Below, in pieces: positions 25,903-34,451 of a DNA stretch of 64,000 nt. Every line of letters begins with the position of its first letter. Position 1 is the stretch's first letter. The notes beneath the pieces were generated by a model. That model did no database searches, had not been told where the DNA came from, and was given only the letters and a program-made list of their open reading frames with translations. Position numbers and translations under genes: made by a program. The stretch spans positions 4,407 to 68,406 of the forward strand of contig NZ_BDHH01000013.1 in NCBI RefSeq assembly GCF_001748365.1, written 5' to 3'. The DNA comes from Fusibacter sp. 3D3 (GTDB lineage Bacteria > Bacillota > Clostridia > Peptostreptococcales > Acidaminobacteraceae).

Positions 25903-26183
25903 TTATGATACATAAATTTGATGATCTTTCTCATAACCCCTTTTGAAATAATGGTTCTGATCCATAATGGCAAAGTTCTCTTGTGTGCTTATTCCAATGT
26001 ATCTCAGTGTTTTATTAGGATCAGAATGTCCAAAGTGTTTAGTAGATCAGATATTCTTAGTCCTGTATGAAGCCCAAGCATGAAGAGGATGTAATTGCTC
26101 TCCGAACCTGCTCTGAGGTAGGATGATATGTCTTTGATTTTTTCTCTGTCTCTGATGGGTTCGACAGTTTTGCGCTTGGCCAT
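25903..26183 (-). pseudogene. tyrosine recombinase (phage-type integrase), internally deleted
   Basis: The first part reads MAKRKTVEPIRDREKIKDIS, then YLRAGSESNYILFMLGLHTG and LRISDLL, including the conserved catalytic Arg box. After a frame change the C-terminal part reads KHFGHSDPNKTLRYIGIS, with the GH motif and the catalytic Tyr, and ends in KDHQIYVS. The middle with the HxxR box is missing. It lies 300 bases from tRNA-Thr, a common integration target, so it may be the remnant of an integrated element. Confidence 0.8.
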
Positions 26184-26629
26184 TTGTACACCTTCTTTGC
26201 ATGAAAAAAGAGCACCGATTGGATACCCTGATCTTTTGATTTGATTAATTTAGTTTGAGACTGTGATTTCTTTGTAGACTTCTATGATATAAGGATAACA
26301 TAAAAAAAGTGCGGTTTCGTACGGATTTTTATTAAATAGCATTATTGGATATATTTTTATTAATTTTAGCAATTCGAAAATCAGATATATTTTACTTATT
26401 TTATATGGATATATTTTACTTATTATATGTATATATATATTGCATTTTGTAATTAAATAGCATATAATTCACAACAATACAATTGTTGTATTATTTTACC
26501 TTTTATATATTTTTAGATCGTTGCGAAATAAAAACCAAAGTTATCCACAAGCAAAATTGAAATATCTAAAAAAGTTCAAAAAAAAAGCGCAACAGAATAA
26601 AGACTTACTCAATTTCGCAGTAAGTTATT
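26184..26629. other. AT-rich intergenic region upstream of nothing recognisable
   Basis: No gene seen. The region is very AT-rich, with repeated TGGATATATTTTACTTATT-like phrases (about 26345-26425) and an inverted repeat CAACAAT-ACA-ATTGTTG (26473-26489). AAATAGCATAT at about 26454 reappears reversed at about 28125-28136 and may mark the ends of the following IS; this is unproven. Confidence 0.35.
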
Positions 26630-28054
26630 CTATGCAACCATAGTTTTTATAGACAAATGACCAATGTTTAATTTACTTTTATGAATGATAATGAAAGCAA
26701 TCAATTGTGTGATGCCAGCTAAAAAGATGTTTGATTTCAGGGTTAAGGTTTTATTGACTTTGGAAATATTGATTTGCATAAAGGATTTAAGTTGTGCGAT
26801 GGTTCTTTCACAAACCGTTCTTATTTTGTAAAGATTGATCCATTCATTACTATTTCGAGGCATAGCAGCATTGAATCTGAAATTATGGTGAACAGTGATG
26901 TTTTTAATTCTTCCATATGGTGAATTGGTACAAGGATTATCACAATCAAGAATAACGGATTTTACTGAATCAGACATTGTAAGAGATCTTTTAGGGCAAA
27001 TAAACTGAATACGATCTGCTCTATTGGCTCCTTTAATCACCCCAGCATAGGTCATTGGTAACTCAGGATCGTTGGGACAAGTAGGGATACCGTCTTCATT
27101 AAACAGGGGTTGAGGCAGCGTAGAATTATTTCGAGGATTAAGGTTGATGATAGGTATGATGCCTTTTTTGTAAAGATACGCATAATTATCAACTGCATCA
27201 AAGCCTGAATCCCCAAGAAAGTAGTTGAATTTAGAATCTGGGTGTAAATCGAAAAACGTTTCAAGTGAAGGGATAAGAGATTTAGCATCATATTCATCTT
27301 TGATTTCTTGAGGCGTAAGGTTAAGCTGTAGCGTATTGTCGGCATTATAAAAATTAATATCTCGAATTAATCCAAACCCGTTGGTAGCGAGGATGACCTT
27401 TTGATAGTATCCGAAATGCCCATTAAGATAAGTCAGTTTAGCTTCAGGGTTAGAAGAACTTTGTTTTGGCATCTTTGATTGGGCATATTTTTCTACATCA
27501 AAGGTCTTGTCGTACTTATGAGATTTAGCGTAAGTTTTAACGGTTTTAAGAATAGATTGATAGAATTTAGGGTTATTTTCCTTAACGTATAACTCGAAAC
27601 CAGTTGTATCGGTAATGAGTATTTTGGCGAGGCGATCATCTGCATCTATTGCAAAATCAGAGGTAAAATCAACAAGATGATGAAACATTTCGAGGATTTG
27701 GTCATAAAAGAGAGTCTTGAACCTAGAAAACTGAGAGGGATGAGGTGCTCTGGAAAAGCCTAGAAATTTTCTAAAATCACTTGAAATGTTGATGATAAAA
27801 ATGAGAGTGGAAATGGTAGGTAGACCGAGCAAGTTGTAAAAGATAAATGCTTTGAGCATACCTTCAAGTGGAAAATCTCTGTTTTTTCCAACATTAGAGT
27901 AGTAAACACTGTAGAAAGATTTTGGAATAACATCATCTGTGTCAATAAACTGGTTAAAAAGAGAAAAAAGTTGATCTGATTTGTATGAAGTGAGTTCATC
28001 AAACTCAGCATCAAGATCAAACAGGGAAACCTGATTAGAAGCAGAAATTAGCAT
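26630..28054 (-). CDS. DDE transposase (IS4/IS5-like superfamily), 474 aa
   Basis: Full-length transposase with catalytic Asp in ILITDTTGFE (about residue 148), Asp in YFLGDSGFDAVD (about 270) and Glu in IRTVCERTIAQLKSF (about 430). The N-terminal LEGMLKAFIFYNLLGLPTIS is typical of IS1182/ISNCY-like groups. GGAAGG precedes the ATG. The ends of the element are not certain (candidate inverted AAATAGCATAT at about 26454 and 28126). The frame is intact. Confidence 0.85.
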   Translation of the reverse strand: MLISASNQVSLFDLDAEFDELTSYKSDQLFSLFNQFIDTDDVIPKSFYSVYYSNVGKNRDFPLEGMLKAFIFYNLLGLPTISTLIFIINISSDFRKFLGFSRAPHPSQFSRFKTLFYDQILEMFHHLVDFTSDFAIDADDRLAKILITDTTGFELYVKENNPKFYQSILKTVKTYAKSHKYDKTFDVEKYAQSKMPKQSSSNPEAKLTYLNGHFGYYQKVILATNGFGLIRDINFYNADNTLQLNLTPQEIKDEYDAKSLIPSLETFFDLHPDSKFNYFLGDSGFDAVDNYAYLYKKGIIPIINLNPRNNSTLPQPLFNEDGIPTCPNDPELPMTYAGVIKGANRADRIQFICPKRSLTMSDSVKSVILDCDNPCTNSPYGRIKNITVHHNFRFNAAMPRNSNEWINLYKIRTVCERTIAQLKSFMQINISKVNKTLTLKSNIFLAGITQLIAFIIIHKSKLNIGHLSIKTMVA

Positions 28055-28217
28055 TATTACCTTCCTTTCTTTTGAGTATGAGTTATCAACAGGAACACAC
28101 CTTATTTATACCCAAAATGGAGGGTAATATGCTATTTCTATAAATAAAAGCAAGTATTTTCAATGCTTACAGAGTTTCGCAAGAAACTATTATATATTTT
28201 CTTAAGGAGGAAATATC

Positions 28218-28781
28218 ATGAGAAAAAAAATATCTTTATTATTAATGGTAGCGTTATTAGTTGTGTCTATGCCAATAAATAACTCTTTTGCCGCATCAGA
28301 AGACATATCAGATGGCAATATGATACTTACAAGCACAGAAATAATTACAATTGAAGATGATAATGGAACTTCCTTTGATGTTGAAATAAAACAATATGTT
28401 GAGATGAGTAGTGTTATATCTACTAGATCATTTGAGGCTAAATATCCAGTAGGAACTAGAAGTACTTGGTCATTTCGCATAACAAATTTACAATTAGGAA
28501 TCCCATCATTCGTTGGGGCCTCTCCAATAAGTGCTGCAGTTATTAAAAAGCTAGCTGCTGCAATTGCACAAGTTTTAGGCGAAAAAGTTGGATCTTCTTT
28601 CGTTCCACTGGTTGGATGGACTTCGTGGATTATCACTGGAGCGGCACTTGCTAATCAAATTTATGGTAATGAGGGATTCCAAGTAATAATAACTGGCGTT
28701 TATGAACGTCGATATTTTAATCAAGGTGGCTATTATACTTATGACTGGGCTCTTGATTTTCCTACTGTTACGCCTTACTAA
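28218..28781 (+). CDS. secreted protein of unknown function, 187 aa
   Basis: Signal peptide MRKKISLLLMVALLVVSMPI then NNSFAAS, cleavage after FAA. After an acidic stretch (26-55) comes a core with a long hydrophobic/Ala-rich segment (about 105-150: FVGASPISAAVIKKLAAAIA, LVGWTSWIITGAAL) and a Tyr/Trp-rich C-terminus (YFNQGGYYTYDWALDF). The mature protein could insert into membranes or adhere to surfaces; a bacteriocin-like role is only a guess. AAGGAGG lies 8 bases before the ATG and a terminator follows, so it is a complete unit. Confidence 0.75.
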   Translation: MRKKISLLLMVALLVVSMPINNSFAASEDISDGNMILTSTEIITIEDDNGTSFDVEIKQYVEMSSVISTRSFEAKYPVGTRSTWSFRITNLQLGIPSFVGASPISAAVIKKLAAAIAQVLGEKVGSSFVPLVGWTSWIITGAALANQIYGNEGFQVIITGVYERRYFNQGGYYTYDWALDFPTVTPY

Positions 28782-28784
28782 ATA

Positions 28785-28818
28785 AAAATAAAAGCCTAAT
28801 AGGCTTTTATTTTTTATA
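28785..28818. terminator. bidirectional terminator between convergent genes
   Basis: AATAAAAGCCTAATAGGCTTTTATT: AAAAGCC/GGCTTTT stem with T and A runs on both sides. Serves the plus-strand secreted protein and overlaps the end of the convergent small gene. Confidence 0.75.
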
Positions 28819-28962
28819 GTACCACAATATAAGAAATAAAAAGGTTGCAATTGAAAAAGTAATGTATGATAACATTTTTTGAGATTTTAATTTTGTTTTT
28901 GGAAGTATAAATGTAATCATATTTAATATAAAAAATGTCACTAATAATATTGTATAAGTCAT
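28807..28962 (-). CDS. small membrane protein, 51 aa
   Basis: ORF starting MTYTILLVTFFILNMITFIL and ending LWYYKK, with two membrane helices (4-20 and 32-48) joined by a basic loop PKTKLKSQK. AAGGA lies about 11 bases before the ATG. It converges on the secreted protein gene and shares its terminator. A second frame over the same bases is also open but lacks hydrophobic patterning. Small two-helix proteins beside secreted peptides are sometimes immunity proteins; that is inference. Confidence 0.5.
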   Translation of the reverse strand: MTYTILLVTFFILNMITFILPKTKLKSQKMLSYITFSIATFLFLILWYYKK

Positions 28963-28970
28963 TTTTAGCC

Positions 28971-29045
28971 ATCCTTCTGATAGTATATAGCAATCTTAAA
29001 ATACAACTATTGTATTTTAAGATAATTATATACTATCAAAAGGAT
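28971..29045. repeat. long imperfect palindrome
   Basis: ATCTTAAAATACAA-CTA-TTGTATTTTAAGAT is a perfect 14-bp stem; outside a 4-base internal loop, TGATAGTATATA pairs with TATATACTATCA, and TCCTT with AAGGA beyond that. The whole would make a hairpin of about 30 bp. It lies upstream of the 51-aa gene. Confidence 0.75.
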
Positions 29046-29083
29046 ATTTACCAATAAAAATTTCTTGAATAAAAAATAACCAA

Positions 29084-29379
29084 TCATCTCATCAGTACGC
29101 TATTGAGAATACATATACACTGCGTCCTAGAATAACACACCTCCTCCGCCACCATCTCCCGCTCAACGTCAGATAGAGGCTCCCAAAAAGCCTCCACCTG
29201 ATTTTTCCTATCATACATATCCCCGACCCTCTCGGCATATCCGAATAAGTAATCGCCGAAAGTTCCCGATGTGCCGCAGCCACCTCCGCAAGATTTAAAA
29301 TCTCCTGCTCAAGCTGATGAATCTCCGCACAAATCGCATTATAACGACTTAGCATTTTTTTGATATCTCTCTCACACAT
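29084..29379 (-). pseudogene. phage-type protein with a frameshift
   Basis: The first frame reads MCERDIKKMLSRYNAICAEI then HQLEQEILNLAEVAAAHREL and ITYSDMPRG. After about residue 52 the protein-like reading moves to another frame, VGDMYDRKNQVEAFWEPLSD then VEREMVAEEV, ending NSVLMR. The style is that of small phage regulators or packaging-associated proteins (helical, N-terminal CERDI). AAGGGG precedes the ATG. A single frameshift appears to have disabled it. Exact family uncertain. Confidence 0.55.
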
Positions 29380-29439
29380 AAAAATCCCCTTCAAACTCAG
29401 GCTCTAACTCTAAATAAGTTGTGGCGTCCAACTCTCATC

Positions 29440-29534
29440 TCACCACTCATAGCCGTCAATGGCAAACAATATATGGCTCTTTTTCATCATAAACTGCTGC
29501 TTTTCGTTGTATTTTCCCCCTCTTTTGTTTCCCT
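29440..29534 (-). pseudogene. short phage-like remnant after the ATPase gene
   Basis: Following the ATPase stop, the minus strand reads VLEGNKRGGKYNEKQQFMMK then KSHILFAIDGYEW and a stop: a short C-terminal-looking piece. Probably debris of the same phage region. Confidence 0.3.
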
Positions 29535-30860
29535 CTAACACTCATCCAACTCTCCTATAATTTGTAACTCTTTGATAAATGGAATAGCTCCAAATTTTCC
29601 GAGTTTATAATTGGTTTCAAAGACCAAATCTTTTCTGATCTTAAAATCAGACAAAGATTTCAAATTGCTCGCACCAATATTGTTTTTTTCCACAAACCAA
29701 ATTTGATCCCTTCTAAACAAAGAGGAGTTTAATAAAGACGTATTATGAGTTGAAAAAATTAACTGTCCTCCAAAACAATTCTTACTAGAATTAAACATTT
29801 TTACTATGAATTCTACTAAAAAGACATGCAAACTAGACTCTAATTCATCTACAAATATTATTTTCCCATTATATATAGAATCAAGTATGACGCCAATTAG
29901 CGCGAAAAATTTTCTAGTTCCTAATGATTCTTCGTTAAAATCTAAATACTCAAACCGACTAAATTCATTTTCATTTTTATAAACCTTATGCTTAGAACCT
30001 ATTTCCATCTTTATAAAATCAGACAATTCTTCGGCATCAATTTCTAACTTATTAAAAAAGTATCCTTTTAACTCTTCTGGAAGGTCTTTTAATTCTTCTT
30101 TAAAATCTACATTTGTTTTGCTTATTTTTAGATCATCTAAACCAAAGTCAACAGATTTCATGATCTCAATTATTTCATTCCTATACTTATTATTAGTTTC
30201 ATCATCTAAAAGTTCGACCGTTTTAGCAAAATTCTCGTCCGTTTCACCTATCATTATAATATTATTAACAAATTCTGCTACAACCTTTACATCGTCTTCA
30301 ACACCATTCTGTACAAGTGTTGATAAAAATAAGGCATTTTCTCTTACAGTTCCATTGCTGTTTAAATATTTCTTAACATTTTTTAATTTTGTCCCAAGCT
30401 CTATTGGTCCACTATTATCTCTATAAAACAATTGACTTTCCCTAGATGAATATTTCACATATAGCCATTCGGATTCAACACGGTTTTTATTTACTTCAAA
30501 ACCATATCGATATCTTAATCTATCTTGTATAAAAACTATCTCAAATAAAGATGGCGCTTTAATATTTTCTTCATAAAACAAAAATGGCTTAATGTTTATT
30601 TTATCACCAATTGTGTAGTCTTTAAATGAGTTCTTGACAAAATGCTTAAAAAAATTCATCCCAGCAATAAAATTTGATTTACCTGATCCATTTGCACCAA
30701 ATAATACTGTTGATTTAAGTATATTGCCTTCATCTGATTTTATGATGTTCTCAAGTAAATGGTCATCATTAGTCGAATTACTATTTTTAGTCGAAACCAT
30801 ATTTAAGGTTGTTTCATCTTTTATAGAATAATAATTTCCTACTGTAAATTCTAATAACAT
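29535..30860 (-). CDS. AAA-family ATPase, RloA/AbiL-like, 441 aa
   Basis: An ABC/SMC-type ATPase of COG1106 style: N-terminal FTVGNYYSIKDETTLNMV, Walker A LFGANGSGKSNF (about residue 52), signature region EESLGTRKFFAL (about 310), Walker B IIFVDELESSLH (about 330) and switch His in FSTHNTSLL (about 370). Relatives work with a partner such as RloB in anti-phage or plasmid-encoded defence. No RloB-like gene follows here; only phage debris does, so it may be an orphan or act alone. The reading frame and motifs are intact. GGAG precedes the ATG. Confidence 0.75.
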   Translation of the reverse strand: MLLEFTVGNYYSIKDETTLNMVSTKNSNSTNDDHLLENIIKSDEGNILKSTVLFGANGSGKSNFIAGMNFFKHFVKNSFKDYTIGDKINIKPFLFYEENIKAPSLFEIVFIQDRLRYRYGFEVNKNRVESEWLYVKYSSRESQLFYRDNSGPIELGTKLKNVKKYLNSNGTVRENALFLSTLVQNGVEDDVKVVAEFVNNIIMIGETDENFAKTVELLDDETNNKYRNEIIEIMKSVDFGLDDLKISKTNVDFKEELKDLPEELKGYFFNKLEIDAEELSDFIKMEIGSKHKVYKNENEFSRFEYLDFNEESLGTRKFFALIGVILDSIYNGKIIFVDELESSLHVFLVEFIVKMFNSSKNCFGGQLIFSTHNTSLLNSSLFRRDQIWFVEKNNIGASNLKSLSDFKIRKDLVFETNYKLGKFGAIPFIKELQIIGELDEC

Positions 30861-31196
30861 ATTATCACACTCCTATAGGCTTATAATATAATAACAAAGC
30901 GCATACTGTCAATCGAATGTTTTTAATTCGTGATTTATTCGCGAAAAATCAACTTTAGACATCGATTTGCTTACTATAATTCTCATACTGCTTAACTGAA
31001 TAATGCACTTTCTCCGCCTTTAGCTCCCATATAAAGATCTTACTGCTTACACTCGGTATATGTTAAAATTCAAGGCTTAGCCATACTTTTTGTTCCATGC
31101 TTACCCAAAATGGTGTACACTTAAAAGCAGCTGGTTTTGTATAGCCGATAGGTACATCAGCTTGTATTCAAAATTACCAGCAAAGGAGTTTACCAA
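30861..31196. other. intergenic region without a supported gene
   Basis: A short minus-strand phrase near 30960-31055 reads like a protein tail (KIFIWELKAEKVHYSVKQYE) but has no start and may be debris. Otherwise this is the divergent promoter region of the ATPase and the 100-aa gene. Confidence 0.3.
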
Positions 31197-31499
31197 ATGA
31201 TCAAACTTATAGAAAAAAAACCTTACACCGCACCCACTGTCATTGAACGCGATGTAAGAAACACTTCGGAACTTGAAAAAGAATTGAATACCCATTTTAC
31301 TCAGCTCAGTATAGGCTCTGACCTATACCTGTTATCTGAAGTAAGCGAAGAATATGAGGCACTGAACATCGTCTTGGATGATAAAGCCATCTCAGGGACA
31401 GTCTATGTGGTCAGAGGCACCCCATCAAAGATCACAAGCATTACCGATGATGACATGATGCATTTCAAGGCCGTAGCCCGTTTTATAGAATTCAACTGA
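31197..31499 (+). CDS. hypothetical protein, 100 aa
   Basis: Small acidic soluble protein with no signal peptide (starts MIKLIEKKPYTAPTVIERDV). AAAGGAG lies about 9 bases upstream. It ends 5 bases before the nuclease gene, so the two are almost certainly co-translated from one mRNA. No family recognised. Its position directly before a potentially toxic nuclease makes a protective or accessory role conceivable, which is inference only. Confidence 0.6.
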   Translation: MIKLIEKKPYTAPTVIERDVRNTSELEKELNTHFTQLSIGSDLYLLSEVSEEYEALNIVLDDKAISGTVYVVRGTPSKITSITDDDMMHFKAVARFIEFN

Positions 31500-31504
31500 T
31501 AACA

Positions 31505-32488
31505 ATGAAGACTTTAATACTCATATTACTCTTTTTGCTACTCGGTAGCATAACCGTCCTTTTTGTCCATTTCTTTCACAAAAATAAACGGTCTAAAAAG
31601 CTGAAATTGACCCTGATCACCTCTTTGTTGATTCTGGCAGCCTCTCTTTTTAACATCAATGATGGCACTCTTTTTAATTTGGGCACTTCTCTATTTTTTT
31701 CGCTCTTATCGCCTAGCACTTATGAAGAGGTTCAAATCGAAATTATGCCAGACACAGTCCTGCTCAACGGCAAATCATATGAGATAATTGAGGTAGACGG
31801 CGGTAACCCATCTGGAGATCGGCTCTCAAACGTTGCGGTCGACATTGGCTTTGGAGAAAGGCAGTACTTTGCTTTTACAAACGAATACAGCCAATTGGTG
31901 TACGTCTATGCCAGTGTAATTATCCTCCAAAACGATAAAACAGAAGCAGTTCTACCCTCTGGCAGATATTACAGTGACGAAGCGAGAGTTTCTGGCACAG
32001 AACGTCCAGACCTCGATCAAGGACATGTGATTGCCGATAGTCTCGGAGGTGTTTCAAATGCTTATAATATAACCCCTCAAAACAGTACATTAAACCGTCA
32101 CGGTGATCAAGCCTATATGGAAAAAACAATTCGCGATGCAAAGGGGTGTGATGTATTTTTTGCTTCAATCACCTATCCCGATCAAGTCACACAGATTCCT
32201 ATTCAATATAAATATCAATACAAAATTGGAAACCGGAAAATTGTCGATACCTTTAGAAATGTAGATCCCGATGAATCAAACCGTTTACTCAATGCTGACC
32301 CCAATGCTTATGAACCCATAGAGGACATTGATGAGCAAGAAGAACTTGCAACGATTGATGCGAATCAAAATGGTGTTGTATCTATCGCTGAGGCCAAGGC
32401 AGCAGGCTATAAGATGCCTATATATTCAGATCACTGGCTTTATAAGTATATGACGGATGCTGATGGAGATGGAAAAGTCGGGCAATGA
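31505..32488 (+). CDS. membrane-anchored DNA/RNA non-specific endonuclease with C-terminal Ca-binding repeats, 327 aa
   Basis: Two N-terminal membrane helices (about 2-20 and 32-50), a linker, then a beta-beta-alpha-metal nuclease domain (about 95-250) of the NucA/DNA-entry type: catalytic DQGHVIADSLGG with the DxGH motif and an Asn-rich NITPQNSTLNRHGDQAYME metal-binding segment. Residues 280-327 hold two EF-hand-like Ca loops, DANQNGVVSIAEAK and DADGDGKVGQ, as in dockerin or calcium-binding tails. It probably acts outside the membrane, in nutrient scavenging, DNA uptake or competition. Confidence 0.82.
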   Translation: MKTLILILLFLLLGSITVLFVHFFHKNKRSKKLKLTLITSLLILAASLFNINDGTLFNLGTSLFFSLLSPSTYEEVQIEIMPDTVLLNGKSYEIIEVDGGNPSGDRLSNVAVDIGFGERQYFAFTNEYSQLVYVYASVIILQNDKTEAVLPSGRYYSDEARVSGTERPDLDQGHVIADSLGGVSNAYNITPQNSTLNRHGDQAYMEKTIRDAKGCDVFFASITYPDQVTQIPIQYKYQYKIGNRKIVDTFRNVDPDESNRLLNADPNAYEPIEDIDEQEELATIDANQNGVVSIAEAKAAGYKMPIYSDHWLYKYMTDADGDGKVGQ

Positions 32489-32554
32489 GATTCAATTGTT
32501 CTTACTAAAAAAGCAAATTTACCACTTAATTCATGCTCTTTTTGGGTTATTCTA

Positions 32555-32581
32555 GGGTTATGGTGTCAGACACCATAACCT
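32555..32581. repeat. palindrome GGTTATGGTG-TCAGA-CACCATAACC
   Basis: A perfect 10-bp stem. Its core GGTGTCAGACACC returns as GGTGTCTGACACC at 33281-33293. The two bracket an alanyl-tRNA synthetase remnant. Confidence 0.7.
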
Positions 32582-32644
32582 TGCAACGATTCACTTATTG
32601 TAATACCCTTAACTTCCTAAAAAAATTAACTCTCAAGCCCTATT

Positions 32645-33297
32645 TTAGGATTGATCCTCTTCGTTTTCACTCATAAATGCCAGTATTTCATCCAGACTTT
32701 TAGTGGTGTTTACAACTGCATTTAACAACTCTTTCCCTTGCAGTTCTTGTTTCTTTTTCATCAAAATATTCAACTCGTTAAGCGCTGAATCATACTTATC
32801 TTTCACCTAGGAAACCACTTCTTTTTGCTTAGCGATTTTTTCATCAATGGATACACTGAGAATATATCCTTGCTCAGAATTTGATGGTACAACTTCCGCT
32901 GGATCAGAAAGAATAAATACCACTGCTCTTATGTGTTCAGCGATAATTCTAAAACTTTTTTTTTCGTTTCATCATATTTTTGTACCGTTACGCGTTCTAA
33001 CGCATTAATAATAGGTGTAAATAAATCCGTTTCATAGACATTATTTAATCCATTTGTTAAGATCAATAATCGTTCAAATTCGAGACCAACGTCTATGTTC
33101 TTTTGTTTTAATTCTGTTAATGAACCGTCTGTCTCTTTGTTATTGCTCATAAAAACATTGTTTCCTAATTCAACATATTTCCCACAACTACATGCAGGTC
33201 CACAATTTTCGCCACAGTCTGTCAGATCATTTACATAAAACATTTCTGAATCTGGTCCACAAGGACCTGTTTCATTTTTGGTGTCTGACACCGTCAA
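32645..33297 (-). pseudogene. alaS: alanyl-tRNA synthetase fragment, frameshifted
   Basis: From 33275 the minus strand reads TGPCGPDSEMFYVNDLTDCG, then CSCGKYVELGNNVFM and LKQKNIDVGLEFERLL, YETDLFTPII, the centre of the class II catalytic domain of AlaRS. A frame change follows near 32940, after which [20 protein letters not shown] and EQGYIL match the next AlaRS segment; a TAG stop at about 32808 and a charged helical tail finish it. The N-terminus, editing and C-terminal domains are missing. A dead duplicate or laterally acquired piece. Confidence 0.75.
33281..33293. repeat. palindrome GGTGTCTGACACC
   Basis: Second copy of the core found at 32555-32581, placed exactly where the AlaRS homology begins. 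Confidence 0.6.
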
Positions 33298-33415
33298 GCT
33301 TAATTATTCTGTGCCTTACTTATCATATTGGGTGTTATTTCAAAGGTTAAATCGATAAACATATTTTCCTCTTTTATGGCTTGTTTACCCGCACATTGAG
33401 CTTCTAGGTAGAAGT

Positions 33416-34252
33416 TTAAATGACTTTCATCATTTCGTATTGCTCAATAGAAACTGTAAATCCTAGCTTTTTTAAAAAACCTTCATAGACCATGTTATTA
33501 CTTGAAACTGTTCTTAAACTTTCAATACCATGCTTATCTTTTGCATAGTTTAGTAAATGAGCTGCATAACCTTTAAACCTTTCGTCCATATGGGTCCAAA
33601 GCCAGAGAATGGTCCCGTTTTTACTTATACTCACTACTGAAATAAGTTTCCCTTCTTTATAAATCCCATAATTCAGTATATTCTTAAAGTGTTTTATGGT
33701 AAAAATCTCACTTTGCCAATTAAGATATAGTTCTCCCAAGGCTTGTCTTGATTTAACAATTTCCTCAATGCCAATTTCCTCGATAGATTCTAAGGGTTGC
33801 CCCTCATAGCTAAATCCCTTATGTTCGTACTGTCTGTAATCATGAACCTGCGCATAGCCAAGACGTTCATAAAACCGCTTTGCATTCTCGTTAACTTTTA
33901 AAACCTCTAGGTATAATTGTTTGCAATTCTGGGCTTTAGCCAAAGCTATATGGGCTTCAAATAGTTTTAAACCAATCTTTCTATTACGATGGGCTGGATC
34001 AACTGCAAAAGCACCACAACGCATGGTTTTTACACCACCAAACGCATGAATATTACCTAGACTTAGTCCAATAGGTTCACCCTCTTCTAATGCGATAAAT
34101 GACAGGGATCTGTCTGCTTCATTGTTCAAGAACCGTTCAACAAAAAGATCAAAAGCTATATTAAATTTGAAAAAATAATCTGAATACCCTTTTGCAAAAG
34201 CATTGTAAATAAGCTTGTCATCTACTTCATTACATTTTTTTATAATCATCAT
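33416..34252 (-). CDS. GNAT-family acetyltransferase, 278 aa
   Basis: Residues 1-150 are a complete GNAT domain: IALEEGEPIGLSLG, the acetyl-CoA loop DPAHRNRKIGLKLFEAH (about 85-100) and NAKRFYERLGYAQVHDY. Residues 150-278 form a second, GNAT-like half (YGIYKEGKLISVVSISKNG, HGIESLRTVSSNN, GFLKKLGF) with a degenerate acetyl-CoA loop. Two-GNAT proteins are known; the substrate here is unknown. GGAGG precedes the double ATG. Confidence 0.85.
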   Translation of the reverse strand: MMIIKKCNEVDDKLIYNAFAKGYSDYFFKFNIAFDLFVERFLNNEADRSLSFIALEEGEPIGLSLGNIHAFGGVKTMRCGAFAVDPAHRNRKIGLKLFEAHIALAKAQNCKQLYLEVLKVNENAKRFYERLGYAQVHDYRQYEHKGFSYEGQPLESIEEIGIEEIVKSRQALGELYLNWQSEIFTIKHFKNILNYGIYKEGKLISVVSISKNGTILWLWTHMDERFKGYAAHLLNYAKDKHGIESLRTVSSNNMVYEGFLKKLGFTVSIEQYEMMKVI

Positions 34253-34451
34253 TTATACCTCCGCATCATCTTTTGTACCCACAGCTTTGTGCTTCATACA
34301 TATGTGCATAATAAATCTTTATCTTAAGAAGAAGGTGCAGATGACTTCCTTCCTCAACAATAGTGACTTCATCCATTACAAGAATTCTATTTGCCATGAG
34401 AACTATCTTTTAAATTTTTATCGGAATATTTTCTAAAAAGTGTCTTTCAAC

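Noticed and set aside
26345-26425. possible CRISPR or iteron array in the AT-rich stretch
   Set aside because: The TGGATATATTTTACTTATT-like phrases occur only two or three times with irregular spacing and no spacers.
29535-30860. the AAA ATPase as part of a complete RloAB or Septu-type defence pair
   Set aside because: No partner ORF follows or precedes on the same strand within the region; only fragments are present.
31020-31060. KIFIWELKAEKVHYSVKQYE as a gene
   Set aside because: Protein-like but short, no start codon and closed by a stop on both sides; treated as debris.
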